64,000 nt of DNA from the NCBI GenBank assembly GCA_014338405.1, contig JTDE01000117.1, positions 62,001 through 126,000 of the forward strand. Reading direction: 5' to 3'. The translations under genes and the position numbers were made by a program. Of the stretch, positions 1-11,659 are shown piece by piece. Source of the stretch: Paragonimus skrjabini miyazakii (Eukaryota; Platyhelminthes; Trematoda; Plagiorchiida; Troglotrematidae). The stretch's first letter is position 1, and each line of letters begins with the position of its first letter. The notes beneath the pieces were generated by a model that had not been told where the DNA came from, searched no databases, and saw only the letters and a list, made by a program, of their open reading frames with translations.

Positions 1-203
1 TGTAGTACTTCTCCGTTTTGAGACAGCCCGATGTTGATTTTCGGTTCCAGTAATGCACTCTGGACCCTCAGGCAACGTTCGCTTCGTAATCCGCTCTAGC
101 TTAACAGACTTGCTACCGCTTACTCAACATTTTTTAGAGAATAATTCATCAGTGCAGTGCACTTTACTCTGATGGATTCTCGTCTATCATTTTCAATTCT
201 CAG

Positions 204-353
204 TAATCATGGAGTTCTTTAATGCGCCTAGCAATCTTCGTAGGTTCAAAACCTCCTCGGCATTGAGAAATAAATTTATCTTCAACTTTTCCGAATATGC
301 TATTTTAGACTTTGCAAACACCTATGGTAATAATGAAGGATATTATCCTACCG
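204..353 (+). CDS. Candidate internal exon, unknown protein
   Basis: An open 150-base exon lies between a pyrimidine-rich acceptor (TCAATTCTCAG just before 204) and a canonical GTAAGT donor at 354. It starts with two bases of a split codon and ends with one, giving about 49 residues (IMEFFNAPSNLRR... ...NNEGYYPTG). The frame stays open past the donor to 439, so the exon could be longer. No domain is recognised; the peptide is polar and aromatic-rich with no membrane segment. Splice sites and open frame are seen; membership of a gene is inferred. Confidence 0.5.
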
Positions 354-439
354 GTAAGTTGTCTGTCTTCCGGAAACGTAACGGAGAATTTATCGAGATG
401 CCTGTTCTCTCCACTTGTGAAGACAATCCAAAATTATAG

Positions 440-1558
440 TGCCTAAGCGGTTTACCTCTATTTGCATGTACTTTCAATTTACATCATGTCATCATTAATT
501 GTGGCATTACGTTTTTATCCAACTAACGCTTTCTCACTGTCCAATGTCTCAGTTTATTTGCTCGACTTTTAGAATCCTCTCGTTTCCTGTTCCCTTTCGT
601 CAACCGTTTATTCCATAGGTGCATTTACCCCCATTATTTAAGCTGGTTCTCTGTTCTGGTTAACGGTCTCCTTACAAACTTAACTGAGTTTAAAGGCCGT
701 TTGCTTAATCCTCTGTAAAAAAGGAAGCACAGTTCCCCAGTATGTGGTTTTTCTGAACTCACTACATCTTAGTACAAACATTGTCATTATCCCAGATATT
801 AAGGACAATCGTTGTAGTTTTCCTCAACTTGTCTCGTGTTAAAATAACTGTTTTTACCACTCATCTGTCCGTACGCTTTCAGTTTTTGTCTAAATATCGT
901 GCTATTTTTTGAGTAAACAACAGGTCGCTGTTGAATTTTAAAAATATACGCATATATACATATATAGTTGTTTTTAAAAATGTACCACGTAAATCTCGTA
1001 AACTCATCCGAAATCATACGAAAGTCAACTTATGCTGAGGGAAATCATACGAAAATAACGGGTGTACTGATTGTTGTTAGGTGTGATCTTAAATGCAAGA
1101 CCCAGGGCCAGCCATAGGAAGATATTCTGGTAACTGAACTTATGTTCATACTGTCAGCTCTTCCCCGTAGTTCAGATTTTACCATCAATTTCGTTTTTAC
1201 TGCTCAACTAACGGCCATTAATGTTGTGAGCTCAAGAAACATTGATGTTTGGAATTAGTTTGATCCAGCTGTAAGTGTTTGAAGTTTGCATTTATTCTGT
1301 TCAATTGCTGCTGCCATGAATTGGGATACAGGGTTTTTCTGAGTCGGACAAGTGTTATCAAGCGGATAATACACGGTGAACAGCCCGAAATATAACATTT
1401 CAACCTCTCATTCTCATTCTGTGTAGCAAACTGAAGAACAGTAACCAGATAGACCTGGGTGAAAAAAATAATGATAGTAGGAAATTTCTTATTAATGTCA
1501 CTTCAACTTCTGGTTGTGGCCGTAACAGGAGAACAATCACTGTTATGCTTTTCTCAGT
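440..1558. other. Unassigned AT-rich stretch
   Basis: Only short frames without convincing splice sites are seen. A minus-strand frame at 1218-1403 has a plausible composition but no start or splice support. Confidence 0.4.
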
Positions 1559-1759
1559 TTATTCTTGCAACACATCAGATATATCCTGCCAGATAGCAAA
1601 CTTTATGCATAAAAGAGTAAAATGACGTATTTTTTGTGACACCATTTTGATTCCCGATTTTGATAAGCCAATAAGATAAAAACGAACGGATTTGGTGCGT
1701 CGAACTTCACTAATTTTTTCAAAGGCACCGACTGCGTTACGTTCCGTTTCGTTCAACAT
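1559..1759 (-). CDS. Possible small ORF or exon, unknown
   Basis: A 66-codon frame with a true ATG (MLNETERNAVGAFEKISEVR...) ends at TAA. Composition is protein-like, with charged residues spread through it. No upstream promoter or splice partner is seen, and frames of this length arise by chance in such DNA. It could be a terminal exon or noise. Confidence 0.25.
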   Translation of the reverse strand: MLNETERNAVGAFEKISEVRRTKSVRFYLIGLSKSGIKMVSQKIRHFTLLCIKFAIWQDISDVLQE

Positions 1760-2552
1760 AAAAAAGTTTAACTGAGAAATTAATCATTACTCTTCTGGGA
1801 AAGGATTGACTATTACAGAGAATCCACACCATCAATGTCATAAATGGCAATATATCAAATGTTTCGAATGGTGTTTGACAGCAGTACTACCATAAAAGAA
1901 AAAGCAAGCCCGGGCCATGAAGAAAAACAATAGTGAAGGAGACCTAACTAATGAAAATGACTAAGTCTATATTCATACATCAAGACATCTATAACTTACA
2001 TAGACCGCTTGGCTAACCTGATCTTTGTATCATGCCTAAGGACTACCTGTATAATCTTTCATCAGCCTCTTTCCAGAAAGCGAGCTTCAAACTCAACTAT
2101 CATGATTATTAGTGTTCGTTAGTAATATATTTCTTTATCTTTGTTGTGAAAACCTGAAATGTCGTTTATGATTCAATATTCGTTAGTTCACTTGTCCGGT
2201 TTCACTTCCAAGACACCAGGGATAACGTGCAGCATTTTATTCCCGTGGGTGAAACCTAAGGAAGGTCAGCTGAACTAACTACTACCTTATCGTCACTCCA
2301 CATAGTGATAAATTCACTTCACTATTGGTCATGTCTGTGTTGTGTTGTAAACTGAACTCGTGAGAAATATGCAGGGCAGAGAAACATCAGTGATAGGTTT
2401 TCTCTTGAAAAACTGTGGGCTATAAGATGAGTAAAAGTTTGCGTGACAAGAACATTAGCCAATTAAGTCCAACTACTCATGTATACAACGTTACTTCATG
2501 TAATACGATAGCCTATAACTTCATGGAAACTAAAACAGTAACACAAACTCAC

Positions 2553-2747
2553 TACCATCAGTCCCTCCATAAGGTCAATTGTCAGCGGATCACGATTATG
2601 ACTCATAGGGCGAAACAGTTGATTGATGAACGTGTCTGAGTTCAAGATGATATCAATCGCTTTCTGTAGATCTTTGGCCACAGGTTTTGAACATCGAACT
2701 TTTGATGAACTCAGAATCGCCACAACCTTGAAACAAAATGCGGTTAA
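2553..2747 (-). CDS. Candidate internal exon, unknown protein
   Basis: A 65-codon exon in phase 0 at both ends follows an acceptor ending CCGCAG and runs to a GTGAGT donor. The peptide (LTAFCFKVVAILSSSKVRCS... ...LTIDLMEGLMV) has an amphipathic helical look, including AKDLQKAIDIILNSDTFINQ. No family is recognised. The overlapping plus-strand frames at 2415-2934 lack splice sites and are treated as shadows. Confidence 0.5.
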
Positions 2748-3234
2748 CTGCGGATTATTACAGGCAAAATTTTGCAACTTATATCAGATTGCGCACATAG
2801 CGAGGTTTATGTTAAATATCGGAAAGTTCAACTGGACAACTGAAAGCGCAAATGTACTTCGTATGTTTAAGGTGAATGTGACCAATCGCATATTTTTTTA
2901 CACAAAAACGACTGGATGTGTGATACGTTTTTAATATTGACTACTGAAACCACTGGTTATTTTGTAGAGCAAACCAGACAAGGTACTTTCAAAGTGAGAG
3001 CAGGAAGTAAAAGTACGGTTACAAACAAGAAATTTACAAGCATGTTGCCTATCGGATGTGGGGTTTTATTTGATGCTTAACGTGAGACAAATGAGATTGT
3101 TTAATCAAAACAATAAAGAAAAGTAACACCAGAGCTATTAAATGAAAACTGTTCATAAGCGCATGTTCATAAACATTCCAAAAGAGATGGAACAATCCTG
3201 GGAAAATCATTGGATCGTCAAAGAAACTTTTCCT

Positions 3235-3415
3235 TTATAGTGATACGTCTATCAGTGGGAAAATATCAATGACAAGTTTCAGAGTAAAGGTATAATAAAT
3301 TTCGGATAATACGAACCGATTAGTTGGCAAAAGGTAGCGAACAGTTCCCGTACAATGACTGCATTGCATGAAGAAGTTTGCGGTATTCCACCAGATACGA
3401 GGACCATAAGAGCAT
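3235..3415 (-). CDS. Possible terminal exon, unknown
   Basis: An open frame follows a pyrimidine-rich stretch (GTGTGTTTCCAAG, an AAG acceptor, so the exon start is approximate) and ends with TAA at 3235. The peptide contains CSYGPRIWWNTANFFMQCSH, then a hydrophobic C-terminal third. It lies on the same strand as the 2553-2747 candidate, but no phase link can be shown. An acceptor ending AAG is less common, so confidence is low. Confidence 0.3.
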
Positions 3416-3609
3416 AGGGCATTGAGTACACTTGGAAACACACAGCAGATTTAAGAGCAACATTGGATATGCTATATTTCGTATTCGTTAGTCCTAGTCG
3501 TATGGTTCAACTGGTCATCATTTGTGCTGATGTTAGATACAAACATTCTACCCTTACGAACACACGTTGTATCAGAATTCCTGAATGAGTTTTGTACTTC
3601 CTGGCCGGA

Positions 3610-3831
3610 TTAAAGTGAGCGCATATAAACGCTGCCGATTGTTTGATTCCGCGGGTGTGCTGACCACAAAATGCAGAATGTGGGAGTCACAACGAGTAAC
3701 GAGGATTTCTGGTAGACTGCAGTCACTACAGCAAAGGACCCAGACATCAATTTGACGATCTCATGACTCCGTATCTTACTAGTGAGGATAATATAAAGGA
3801 TTTTGTGAGCGCTGTGTTCCACATATAACAA
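3610..3831 (-). CDS. Possible exon, unknown
   Basis: A 73-codon frame on the minus strand (VEHSAHKILYIILTSKIRSH...) ends at TAA. No convincing acceptor or donor was found. It is listed because three minus-strand frames cluster between 2.5 and 3.8 kb. Confidence 0.2.
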   Translation of the reverse strand: MLYVEHSAHKILYIILTSKIRSHEIVKLMSGSFAVVTAVYQKSSLLVVTPTFCILWSAHPRNQTIGSVYMRSL

Positions 3832-3839
3832 TCAAATTT

Positions 3840-6624
3840 TGTGGTATAGAAGATAAGCTAATTCCGAACAACCACAGATACGCAGTGTATGGTAAAGCTT
3901 GTTCATTCTTTTTGTCTAAGCCTTCTTCTTGCTTATGGCTTTATGCGCCATGAGCACGCATAAGGCAGTCCATTTACTTCTTAACGAGTAACGCGATTTT
4001 TATCTGTTGAAATTACAAAGAATTACATATTGACTAGAAGACATTTTCTTTGCTTATATTTTGCTCCATCTGGCGATAGTGGTAGTGTTATTCAAGATGG
4101 CAACTTTTCCATGAGAGTTTACGATATGGATGTATGCGAATGTCTATGACTGAATAGCTGTGGTCATCAACAAAACAACCGACAGGTTGTATGATGTACA
4201 ATCTTAGATATACTGCAATGAACTACGGCAAATAGTAAGAACTGACTCACCTCCAGAATCTGATGCAAATATCTACAGGTAATCACACTGACATTACTTC
4301 AGTGGTCTTTGACTAGCATCGACCAAACTTGTAAACAATAACCCGTTAATGCCCAATCTTCTCATGAAAACTTGAACCCCATTAACCAGATCATCGTATC
4401 AAAGTCGATTAAATAGCGGACTGTACATAGGACGAATTGAAAGAATTTTTTCGGGCAGATGATATGAAGCTTAGTGAGGTCCGTAGGATTCTATGGTAAA
4501 GGGATGGTTCTATCAGCCTAGACAGAACCGCTGACACTGACGTCCTGAAATTGGTGGATACACAGAGTCATTTCTTATAACATATAATGGGGATGATAGT
4601 GGAGGACGGAATCGTCGACCATAACTAAAGCTTTTCGATAAACTTCAGCCATGTGACGAGCTAAGAACTGTACAGTTACCAATATCTGCAGAGAGGGCTA
4701 TGGGTTCAAACAAGTAGGCGTCTGATGGTGAGGTAATATTCTAACTGTGTGCATAATTTCAAATCCGCCATCGCCCGCGTTTGCGACACCCGCAAATTGA
4801 CCGTGAGCAGGACGGTTTGGCTTCATTTGAGTCACCAACACTTTTCATTCATTCACTCAATTTTGATCAAAACTCTTTAATATAACTATAGAATTCACTA
4901 CCTGACAAAATGCAAACCGTTTAATGTAAGTGGAAGTGCATTGGGATTTCTTTGACCTGCTACCATCTTGCTCGTAGCCACCACAATGTGACGGTTAATT
5001 TTTCTACATTGTCCATCCAGCAAATGATTTGTTGCTAACTGTTTCTAAGATTGGCTGTTGAAAAATTGGTGCGCAGTTCAATGTGGATATTTTATCTCTC
5101 TGTGAAACAATCCTGAACATATCCACTAGATAAATGCACAATGTAAATTTTTAAGGTTTACTCGTCAAATGTGAAGGTAGATCGCACGTGAAAACGAAAT
5201 ATTGCCAGACTACGACACTATCATAATTATCTTCATTTCACGTGATATGCAAACGAGTGTTGATCTAATGGGCTGTTTTCTGAAAGGATTTTATTGTAAA
5301 CCGTCAGTTGTCATCCAAGGTATCTCTCATGCTAATTCTGCGTTACAACATCGGCGGTTATTGCTTACTAAGTACGCGAAAGTTTCGATTCAAAATTTTC
5401 TCCATAGATTATATGAAGCCCTTTATTTCGAGAGTAAAATGTGCATCCATGTCTCCGATAAGTTTCATTCAGTGGTTAATCTGTGGTTCTAACAGGCTCT
5501 GATATAGCTTCGGATTTACATTCATGCAAGACGCACATGATATATCTCGACTGATACATTTCAAATGTTATCCCATGTCAATTTTACCTGGAGGTCTCTC
5601 CTGATTCTAGCTTCAACGAAATAGGATCACTGATAGACAGCTAGCCTTGACGCTAACATTTAGAATCACTTGCAACATGATAGAAGCAACCCCTATTTCG
5701 GTTACGAAGCCCAACACAATTAGTTACGAGAACAAGTTGAATTATAGGAAGAGTCTAGGGGTGACCATCACCCATCAACACGCAAAGTCTGACTGGACAC
5801 TGAAGACAGTGGAAGTGTATCGCGTGATTACATAACTTGCTGGATAATTCCTCGAAGAGGTCCCTGATGTCTCAGCTATTGTACTCAACCCGGTTATGCA
5901 CCATCCCACCTTAAGTTGGCAATTTATCTCAACAGACTTAACGTTAGGCAGTTTTGGCGGTTTCGAGATCACTATTTAAGCTGTTTGCCTTTATTCAATG
6001 TAAAGTAGCTTTGCTGTTATTTCTCAATGACATGTGAGGTAACTATGTACATCCATTCTGTGGTATTTAGTCGATTGTTAACTGTTGAGCTAAGCACCAA
6101 TTTCACCATTCGCACTAACTACCACAGTTGAGACTTTTATCTGTTAGTTTTGCACCGTTTGCTGCCTACCCAGTAATGTCGCAGGATCTTCGGTCAAATC
6201 TTGTTTTGAATGGACTGATTATTATTTGTCGATGCGTTGGTTACAGACAGTTTAGTTGCAACAGTGGGTTCCGAATATGACAGTGTCAAATTAAAGCACA
6301 GTATTTGACTATCTGCACACTGAGTGAACTATCATGTAGCATCAGATACATATTTATAACACTAACTTATATGCGGCAAAAATTGGGCTCCGTACACATA
6401 AACCTATGGACTCGACAAAATTTTTAATTGAGCTCCAGTCTTTGTGTTTTGCTGGCTGATTTGAATCCGCTTAAATGCTGATAACTCGAAATAATATATT
6501 ATTTAGTCAAACAAGGCAGACGGCGGATCAGTCCTTGGACAAGTAAGCTTGCAAATGTCAAGACGTTTGTGCGGATTTTTTTGGCTAACTGCTGCTATGT
6601 CTAGGAAAATTTTATCAAACTTAC
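3840..6624. other. Mostly unassigned stretch
   Basis: One strong minus-strand GTGAGT donor sits at 4250, but stops limit any exon before it to about 37 bases. A plus-strand frame at 5202-5492 (96 codons) contains a good acceptor at about 5406 (TTTTCTCCATAG) with two open frames after it. No confident gene is called. Confidence 0.3.
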
Positions 6625-6698
6625 TCTACATAAAGGTGAGGTTGCATTGAGATTGTGAAACCGAAAAATCGCCTCTCGATTGCGACCGTTGATCATAC
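6625..6698 (-). CDS. Candidate internal exon, unknown protein
   Basis: A 74-base exon follows a strong acceptor (GTTCATTTCTAACAG) and ends at a GTAAGT donor. After two split-codon bases it reads 24 codons beginning MINGRNREAIFRFHNLN and ending PLCR. The single open phase and canonical sites support it; its short length limits confidence. No function can be assigned. Confidence 0.45.
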
Positions 6699-7154
6699 CT
6701 GTTAGAAATGAACAGCAAATTCGATTAAATTATTCACACACTCCCATTCACATTTCAGTTTAGTTGTTCAATTGTAATCACTGTGACATTGCGCAGTGCA
6801 TCCCTTGAGGTCAGTAAGATGTATCTTATCAAAGTCATACCACAGTCGTACTGTAGTACAAAAAGCCGAGGGGTGGACGATGCGTAATGGACAAACAAAA
6901 TTACACACATGAGTACAAGTTCAAACACAGCGCGTCTAGATTAAGTTGAATTAGATAAAGGAGACCGCAAAATAGACGTCTTTATGGACTGTAACGTGCG
7001 GTCGAAACCAGGAAGCACACACGGGTTGAATTTGAACTGCTTGATAGACCTGCTGCTGTGTTGTTGACGTCGTTTAAGTTTTCGTTTGTATAAGTCGTGT
7101 GCATGGCTTATCGGACCTTTGGCTCATGTTTGTCTGTGTTGTTTTCTTCTACAG

Positions 7155-7247
7155 GACTGTTGCCGGAATTCTTAAATCGGAAAAACGATGTCCTCCGGTG
7201 TCTCCACGCTGTCTTAATTTGATCCGCAAGTGTAATGGACAATCAAA
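7155..7247 (+). CDS. Candidate internal exon, cysteine-bearing peptide
   Basis: This 93-base exon sits between one of the best acceptors in the window (GTTGTTTTCTTCTACAG) and a GTAAGT donor. One phase is open: TVAGILKSEKRCPPVSPRC, then LNLIRKCNGQSK. Three cysteines in 31 residues suggest an extracellular or metal-binding segment, but no domain is recognised. It conflicts with the minus-strand terminal exon at 7270-7493, because a plus-strand gene would have to continue across that exon. Confidence 0.45.
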
Positions 7248-7269
7248 GTAAGTTTGGCCAGCTTGTATG

Positions 7270-7493
7270 TTACAGTACAAACCGCGTATGAGGGCGAGTT
7301 TTATTTTTATCGCTTTTAAAATCCGAGGCCGTCTCCAGTGCTTCCTTAAGTAGTGGATGAGAAGCGACACCGATTTGCAGTCTATATATCAGCAAATACC
7401 GAGCAGCTGGTGAGGCTGTTGGCTTGCGATCTGCTGTTGAGTTCATAGTGCGTTGTGTAACGTCACCAGATCCAAAGCTGTTTTCATCGCACA
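7270..7493 (-). CDS. Candidate terminal exon, unknown protein
   Basis: The frame follows a strong acceptor (ACAACACTTTCTAG) and ends at TAA (7272-7270). After two split-codon bases it encodes about 73 residues (CDENSFGSGDVTQRTMNSTA... ...DKNKTRPHTRFVL). The peptide is hydrophilic and lysine/arginine-rich at its end. It lies on the strand opposite the neighbouring 7155-7247 exon; at most one is likely to belong to a gene that continues here. Confidence 0.4.
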
Positions 7494-8197
7494 CTAGAAA
7501 GTGTTGTTTGGATGGATGACGCGACTGTCTGCATGTAGGCGGGCGGGGTCCGCCTTGGTTTTTGACCTGCGTATCTTGAAGTCCAACACAACATTAACGC
7601 GAGTCTACACATCTGAAGCATATGTGGTAGTGTTGGAGGTACTCAGTTGACACTTTCTTACCACGGTTAATTAATCGGACAACCTGAAGTTCAGTTTTCC
7701 GTATACACAGTGTACAGCATACAGTCGGAGACTAATCTATTTGTCTTGTTTTTAAAAATTTCACCCAGGAGTGCTTCTGTATATATGTATATATATATCA
7801 TTGTTACCATAAGGTTCTGTGCAAGTTACACTACCGTTTAGCAAGGCACAATCTTGAATGATTAGTTACCTAATGAAACAATGTAGATCAGGGAAATCGA
7901 TTAATGTTTTACACACTTAAATATACGGTGTATGGTTTATTGGAAGGAACCAATTGCATTAATGAACAGGTGAATAGGGATTACTGTGAGATGAAAACAG
8001 AAACATCACTGGTTCACCTGATCCTACAGAAACCGAACAGCTGACAAAGGATAGCATCAAATAATTGGAAGCATTCTTAGTCTACCGAAAAATTACCAGT
8101 GACCACCCTATCCGAGGTATCAACTTAGTGTCCTGATTGCGCGTACCAGGTGTGACAATGAATTAGTCACCAGATGCTTCATTCCACACAGGGCCAT

Positions 8198-8383
8198 TTA
8201 AGGAGTACTAAATACGACACACTGGGACGCCGAATGAGTGTTGCCTAGAGGTCGGACAGAAACGTTGCAAGCAGGTGGATTTATAGGATTCATAAGATAA
8301 ACAAAACAATGTGGATCACTACAGACAATGTTGGTAACAGTGAGACAGTTTCTCCTGGAAGTTTCTATCGAAGTGGGGATCAT
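8198..8383 (-). CDS. Possible small ORF, unknown
   Basis: This is a 61-codon ATG-initiated frame (MIPTSIETSRRNCLTVTNIV...). It has reasonable composition but no splice support and may be chance. Confidence 0.18.
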   Translation of the reverse strand: MIPTSIETSRRNCLTVTNIVCSDPHCFVYLMNPINPPACNVSVRPLGNTHSASQCVVFSTP

Positions 8384-8561
8384 TGTGTTCGGTATGTGTG
8401 TATTAATTCACTACCTATGGGAGTCGGTTGATCAGCTCTGTGAAAACTTTTCGAAAACATTTGTAGGACAGCGTCAGATTTCATTAGTATAAGCAAAAAC
8501 ACATAAACTTGATCTGGTTTTTAGTTTTTCAAACTGCGAACAAATGAAAAAATAATTCCAA

Positions 8562-8812
8562 TAGATAACCCTGCGACTAGGACTTCCTAGACAAGTCGAG
8601 ATCTCCGATCTCATTAAACCTGCTAGGCGATATTTTAGACTACTGATGAGTAGTCGGGGATTCGGTTAATTTCAAGTTGAACATCACTCACAATTGATCG
8701 CAGCTGTCGCATCCCCCTAGACTTTCCAGTCGGCCCTTTTCGGAAAGAAGCACTAGACTGTGGGTGATGTTCAACTTGAAAATTAACCAAATCCCCGACT
8801 ACTCATCAGCAA
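8562..8812 (-). repeat. Hammerhead-SINE copy, fold-back form
   Basis: On the minus strand 8757 to 8562 matches the 3' half of the SINE unit defined at 19.4 and 26.2 kb: TAGTGCTTC, then the GGCCGACTGG block, GCGACAGCTGCGATCAATTG, the CCCCGACTACTCATCAG block and TCGCCTAGCAGG. At about 8758 orientation flips and 8759-8812 is a plus-strand copy of GTGATGTTCAACTTGAA through CTACTCATCAG. The result is a hairpin with arms of about 50 bases (8642-8690 and 8759-8812). The minus-strand part begins at AGTCTAGTGC, three bases before the hammerhead cleavage point in other copies. The Pol III boxes and most of the ribozyme are absent. Confidence 0.85.
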
Positions 8813-9393
8813 TGAAAAAATAATTCTTTTTCAGTGACCTTTCTATACGGATAAGGTTGAGCACATCAGCTTAGTTAGCGCTCACAAAGTAGAACGCAGT
8901 TTTTGTGATTTCAACCAGACTGCCTACTGTGCAGGCCAAAGTTAGCTCACGTTTATCTTTCTGTCTGAAAATGTCAGTAGAAGAATGGGTGTACATCATC
9001 GTTAAATTGTTCGCTTGACAACCGTTGGTATGCGGCTTAACGTAACACTTATATAAGCTAGATGGGTTATGGATGCCACGGCGTAGACAGAAGCATTATG
9101 CATGACGTCAATCAATAAGTGATGATACTATTAAAGCAAACATCGTCAACGTGGTTATGTTGATAAAACCAAATTCATCTTACGTGTTGAGTGCGCACAA
9201 TGTCAGGGTTTCAAATAATGACCGATACTTCTAGGAACATACCAGGATTACTTTAAACATTGAGTTATCCAATTTGATATCGTATAACTCCAACTTATGT
9301 TATGATTTAAACTCAGATTCGAAAGATCATCAAATTAGGCGGAATTACGAGTGTAACATCTTCACCAAATCGTCGCTAGAATATCTCACATAC

Positions 9394-9430
9394 TTGGTTA
9401 TTAATGGCTTGACCAACAAGGTACAGACCA
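9394..9430 (-). CDS. Possible 37-base exon
   Basis: A short frame lies between an acceptor ending CCCTGCAG and a GTATGT donor. One phase (VCTLLVKPLIT) is compatible with the exon upstream at 9642-9739 on the same strand; another open phase reads GLYLVGQAINNQ. Short length makes chance occurrence likely. Confidence 0.25.
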
Positions 9431-9641
9431 CTGCAGGGTCGGGAGGTCTACTTTTGAAATGAGTGGATTAATGTACTAGCTACCGAAGCACGCATGATTA
9501 TTATAGTGACTGTGGGCAGAATTTCTAAAATCGTCCTTGCCACCTTAACACTCTCTAATAATGTGATATTTTGAGGATGTTTCTAGGATGCCTGCTTTAT
9601 GCACAAAGTATGTAAACTTGTCTATGTGTAACAAAACTTAC

Positions 9642-9739
9642 GATTAAAAAGTTCATGATCAAATGCTGCAGTGGAAGATCCTGGAATTGAACGAGAATGT
9701 CCTTGCCGAGTTCGAAATGAAGTTAAAGCTTTTCTACGT
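9642..9739 (-). CDS. Candidate internal exon, basic serine-rich peptide
   Basis: A 98-base exon follows an excellent acceptor (GTTACTTTTAATTTTAG) and ends at a GTAAGT donor. It encodes 32 whole codons plus one split base at each end: RRKALTSFRTRQGHSRSIPG, then SSTAAFDHELFN. The peptide is basic and serine/threonine-rich, typical of disordered segments. It is listed with the plus-strand candidate at 9829-9923 only 90 bases away; the two are not exclusive but sit close for separate genes. Confidence 0.5.
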
Positions 9740-9828
9740 CTAAAATTAAAAGTAACAATCGAAGAGAATAACGAAATAATAGATAATGTAACAGTATCAT
9801 AATTAACTAATGGAGGTGAAGTCTTTAG

Positions 9829-9923
9829 TTATCAGCTGGAGAGCGCGAGCCAGTCAGTTACATTTCCGTTATGGAAAATGTTTGTCACAACCGCTTCACT
9901 GCTGTTAAGAAAACACAAATTAC
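9829..9923 (+). CDS. Candidate internal exon, unknown protein
   Basis: An open frame runs from an acceptor ending GTCTTTAG to a GTGAGT donor. It reads LSAGEREPVSYISVMENVCH, then NRFTAVKKTQI plus two bases. A second AG (TTATCAG, exon start 9836) would open the same and one other frame. The acceptor is only moderate. No function is recognised. Confidence 0.35.
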
Positions 9924-10373
9924 GTGAGTTAATCTCATCAACTTTGCATCACTTTACAACTAGATATCATTAACAAAACCTATTGTTGTTTACAACTTGT
10001 AAAATTCAAGTGAATGTATCATTCGTTATTTACTTATCGATTCGCTCATTTTTCAAATCAATGGAAAAACGCGTTTTCTGTCAAGAAGTATTAGGCGAAA
10101 GCAAAATATTTCAGAAAATACTTTACAATACCTAAAAAGTACCTCAGAGTAGATGGCGTTTTGCAGTGATTACTTGCGTCAAATATGTAACTAGTTTCGA
10201 ACAACAAAAACACCTCATTCAACATTACCGACGTATGTTCGGCATAGCGAGTTAGTTGCTACGTGGAAAATTTTTGGCCATTTTTTTTAAAGAAAAACAC
10301 ATAATAACTCGACTTTTAAAAACGTGTATTTGTCTTTTTCTCTTTTCGATAAATTAGGTGAATATTTTTTTAG

Positions 10374-10403
10374 AATGCAATCAGCAGGATAGTCATATAA
10401 AAG
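10374..10403 (+). CDS. Possible 30-base micro-exon
   Basis: A strong acceptor (GTGAATATTTTTTTAG) and a GTAAGA donor with a preceding AAAG flank exactly 30 bases, a symmetrical length. Only one phase is open (CNQQDSHIK between split codons). Schistosome micro-exon genes use short symmetrical exons, which is why it is listed, but a lone pair of sites this close can be coincidence. Confidence 0.25.
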
Positions 10404-11343
10404 GTAAGATTACACATGTAGTTGATGCATCTCGTTCCGTTCTGTTAGCTCGTGTATTAAAAACTTGAGGAAGTAAATAACATTCCAACCGAGGCAGTTA
10501 TTAAATCATTTCCAGATATTAACTTGAACTGTGAAGCACGCTCTTACTGCAATTATAACATTCTTCTAAAATAGGTAGACATGAGTTGAAAATTGAAATT
10601 TTTCAGAAAAAGAGTAGTTTTCAGGAAATTTCCGTTTGAATCGCTTAACTTCAACCAAGTTAACGCTACTTACGGTATCTCTGCATATGATTTGTTTAAC
10701 TGGTGAACAAACACGAGTTATGTAAATTTCGTTTCATACTACCCATCAACCGTAAAATTAAAGACTGTCCTGCGCCCCACTGTTCAAGAATAGTGCCCAT
10801 AGGTTACCAAGAACAATTACGTTTTGTAACGTTAACTATCAGACAACTTTCGAAACTCAGACATTCTTTTCAATCTTGCTTGTCACCGGACTTTAAATAC
10901 ATTCACGTTTATTTGATTTTAACGTAAAATATTTCCGTCTAATTGACGAACAAAGTAATTAAAAATTCCTATTGTTTTTTATTCAAGCTTTTCACAGTTG
11001 GGTCCGGTGTAACATATTTGCAAGGAAAGTTAATTTTAACACTGTCCGTCAATTCAGCTGCAAGTTTATCTACTTAGGATTGGTGACTTTATTTTCTTAC
11101 CAAAAAACAATTCCTCATGCAGCTTTGAGTATCATTTCTGGGTTAGAGATGAAACATTAACTCACTCATAAATATAGATGTTTACAAATAGGCAGGTTTA
11201 ACCAGACGGTATAGCATAATATGACAAAGAGATTATTGATAACACCTGAACACATGTTTACTTGACTTAAGTAAAATGTGCCAGCTTCAACTTCTGAAGA
11301 GTTAGGCAGTTAAAGATGTTTCTGTTTCGGAAATTCCCTTCAA

Positions 11344-11571
11344 TCAACTTAACGCCCGAGTTTCAAGTGGATATGGAATAATTGGCCAGAGGATTCGGGT
11401 GTTTATACGAACTGTTTTTCGGCACACATACAGGGGCTTATGGGGTCTGATGATAATAGTCTCGATGGTTGATGACAGTCGCACTCTGACAGGTCCGAAG
11501 TAGGCTTGACACATTTTTAAATGACCCGTAACGTTTTGTCTAGATTTGTTTGAAGAAACATCTGGTAACAA
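11344..11571 (-). mobile_element. Penelope-like element C-terminal relic
   Basis: The minus-strand frame contains LSSTIETIIIRPHKPLYVCR followed by KTVRINTRILWPIIP. This matches the C-terminal block of the PLE relics at 11.66-12.16 and 37.86-38.39 kb (LLSTIEAIA..RPH.P.LC and a terminal QFAQTLHL-like tail). Only the last part of the GIY-YIG-bearing C terminus is recognisable; the rest is lost. It lies about 100 bases from, and in opposite orientation to, the next copy. Confidence 0.65.
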
Positions 11572-11659
11572 CTTAAGCGGCTAACAAATTATTGATTATT
11601 ATTTGAGAAATAATCAGCTGCAGACTTTCAAACGCCATCGAGAGTTCATACGTCGTAGC

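Noticed and set aside
4251..4312. Minus-strand exon ending at a GTGAGT donor
   Set aside because: On careful reading the promising frame has an in-frame TGA; only a 37-base piece remains.
8642..8660. CTGATGAG of the SINE 3' region as a second hammerhead
   Set aside because: No GAAA follows at a suitable distance; the match is on the strand opposite the element's transcript.
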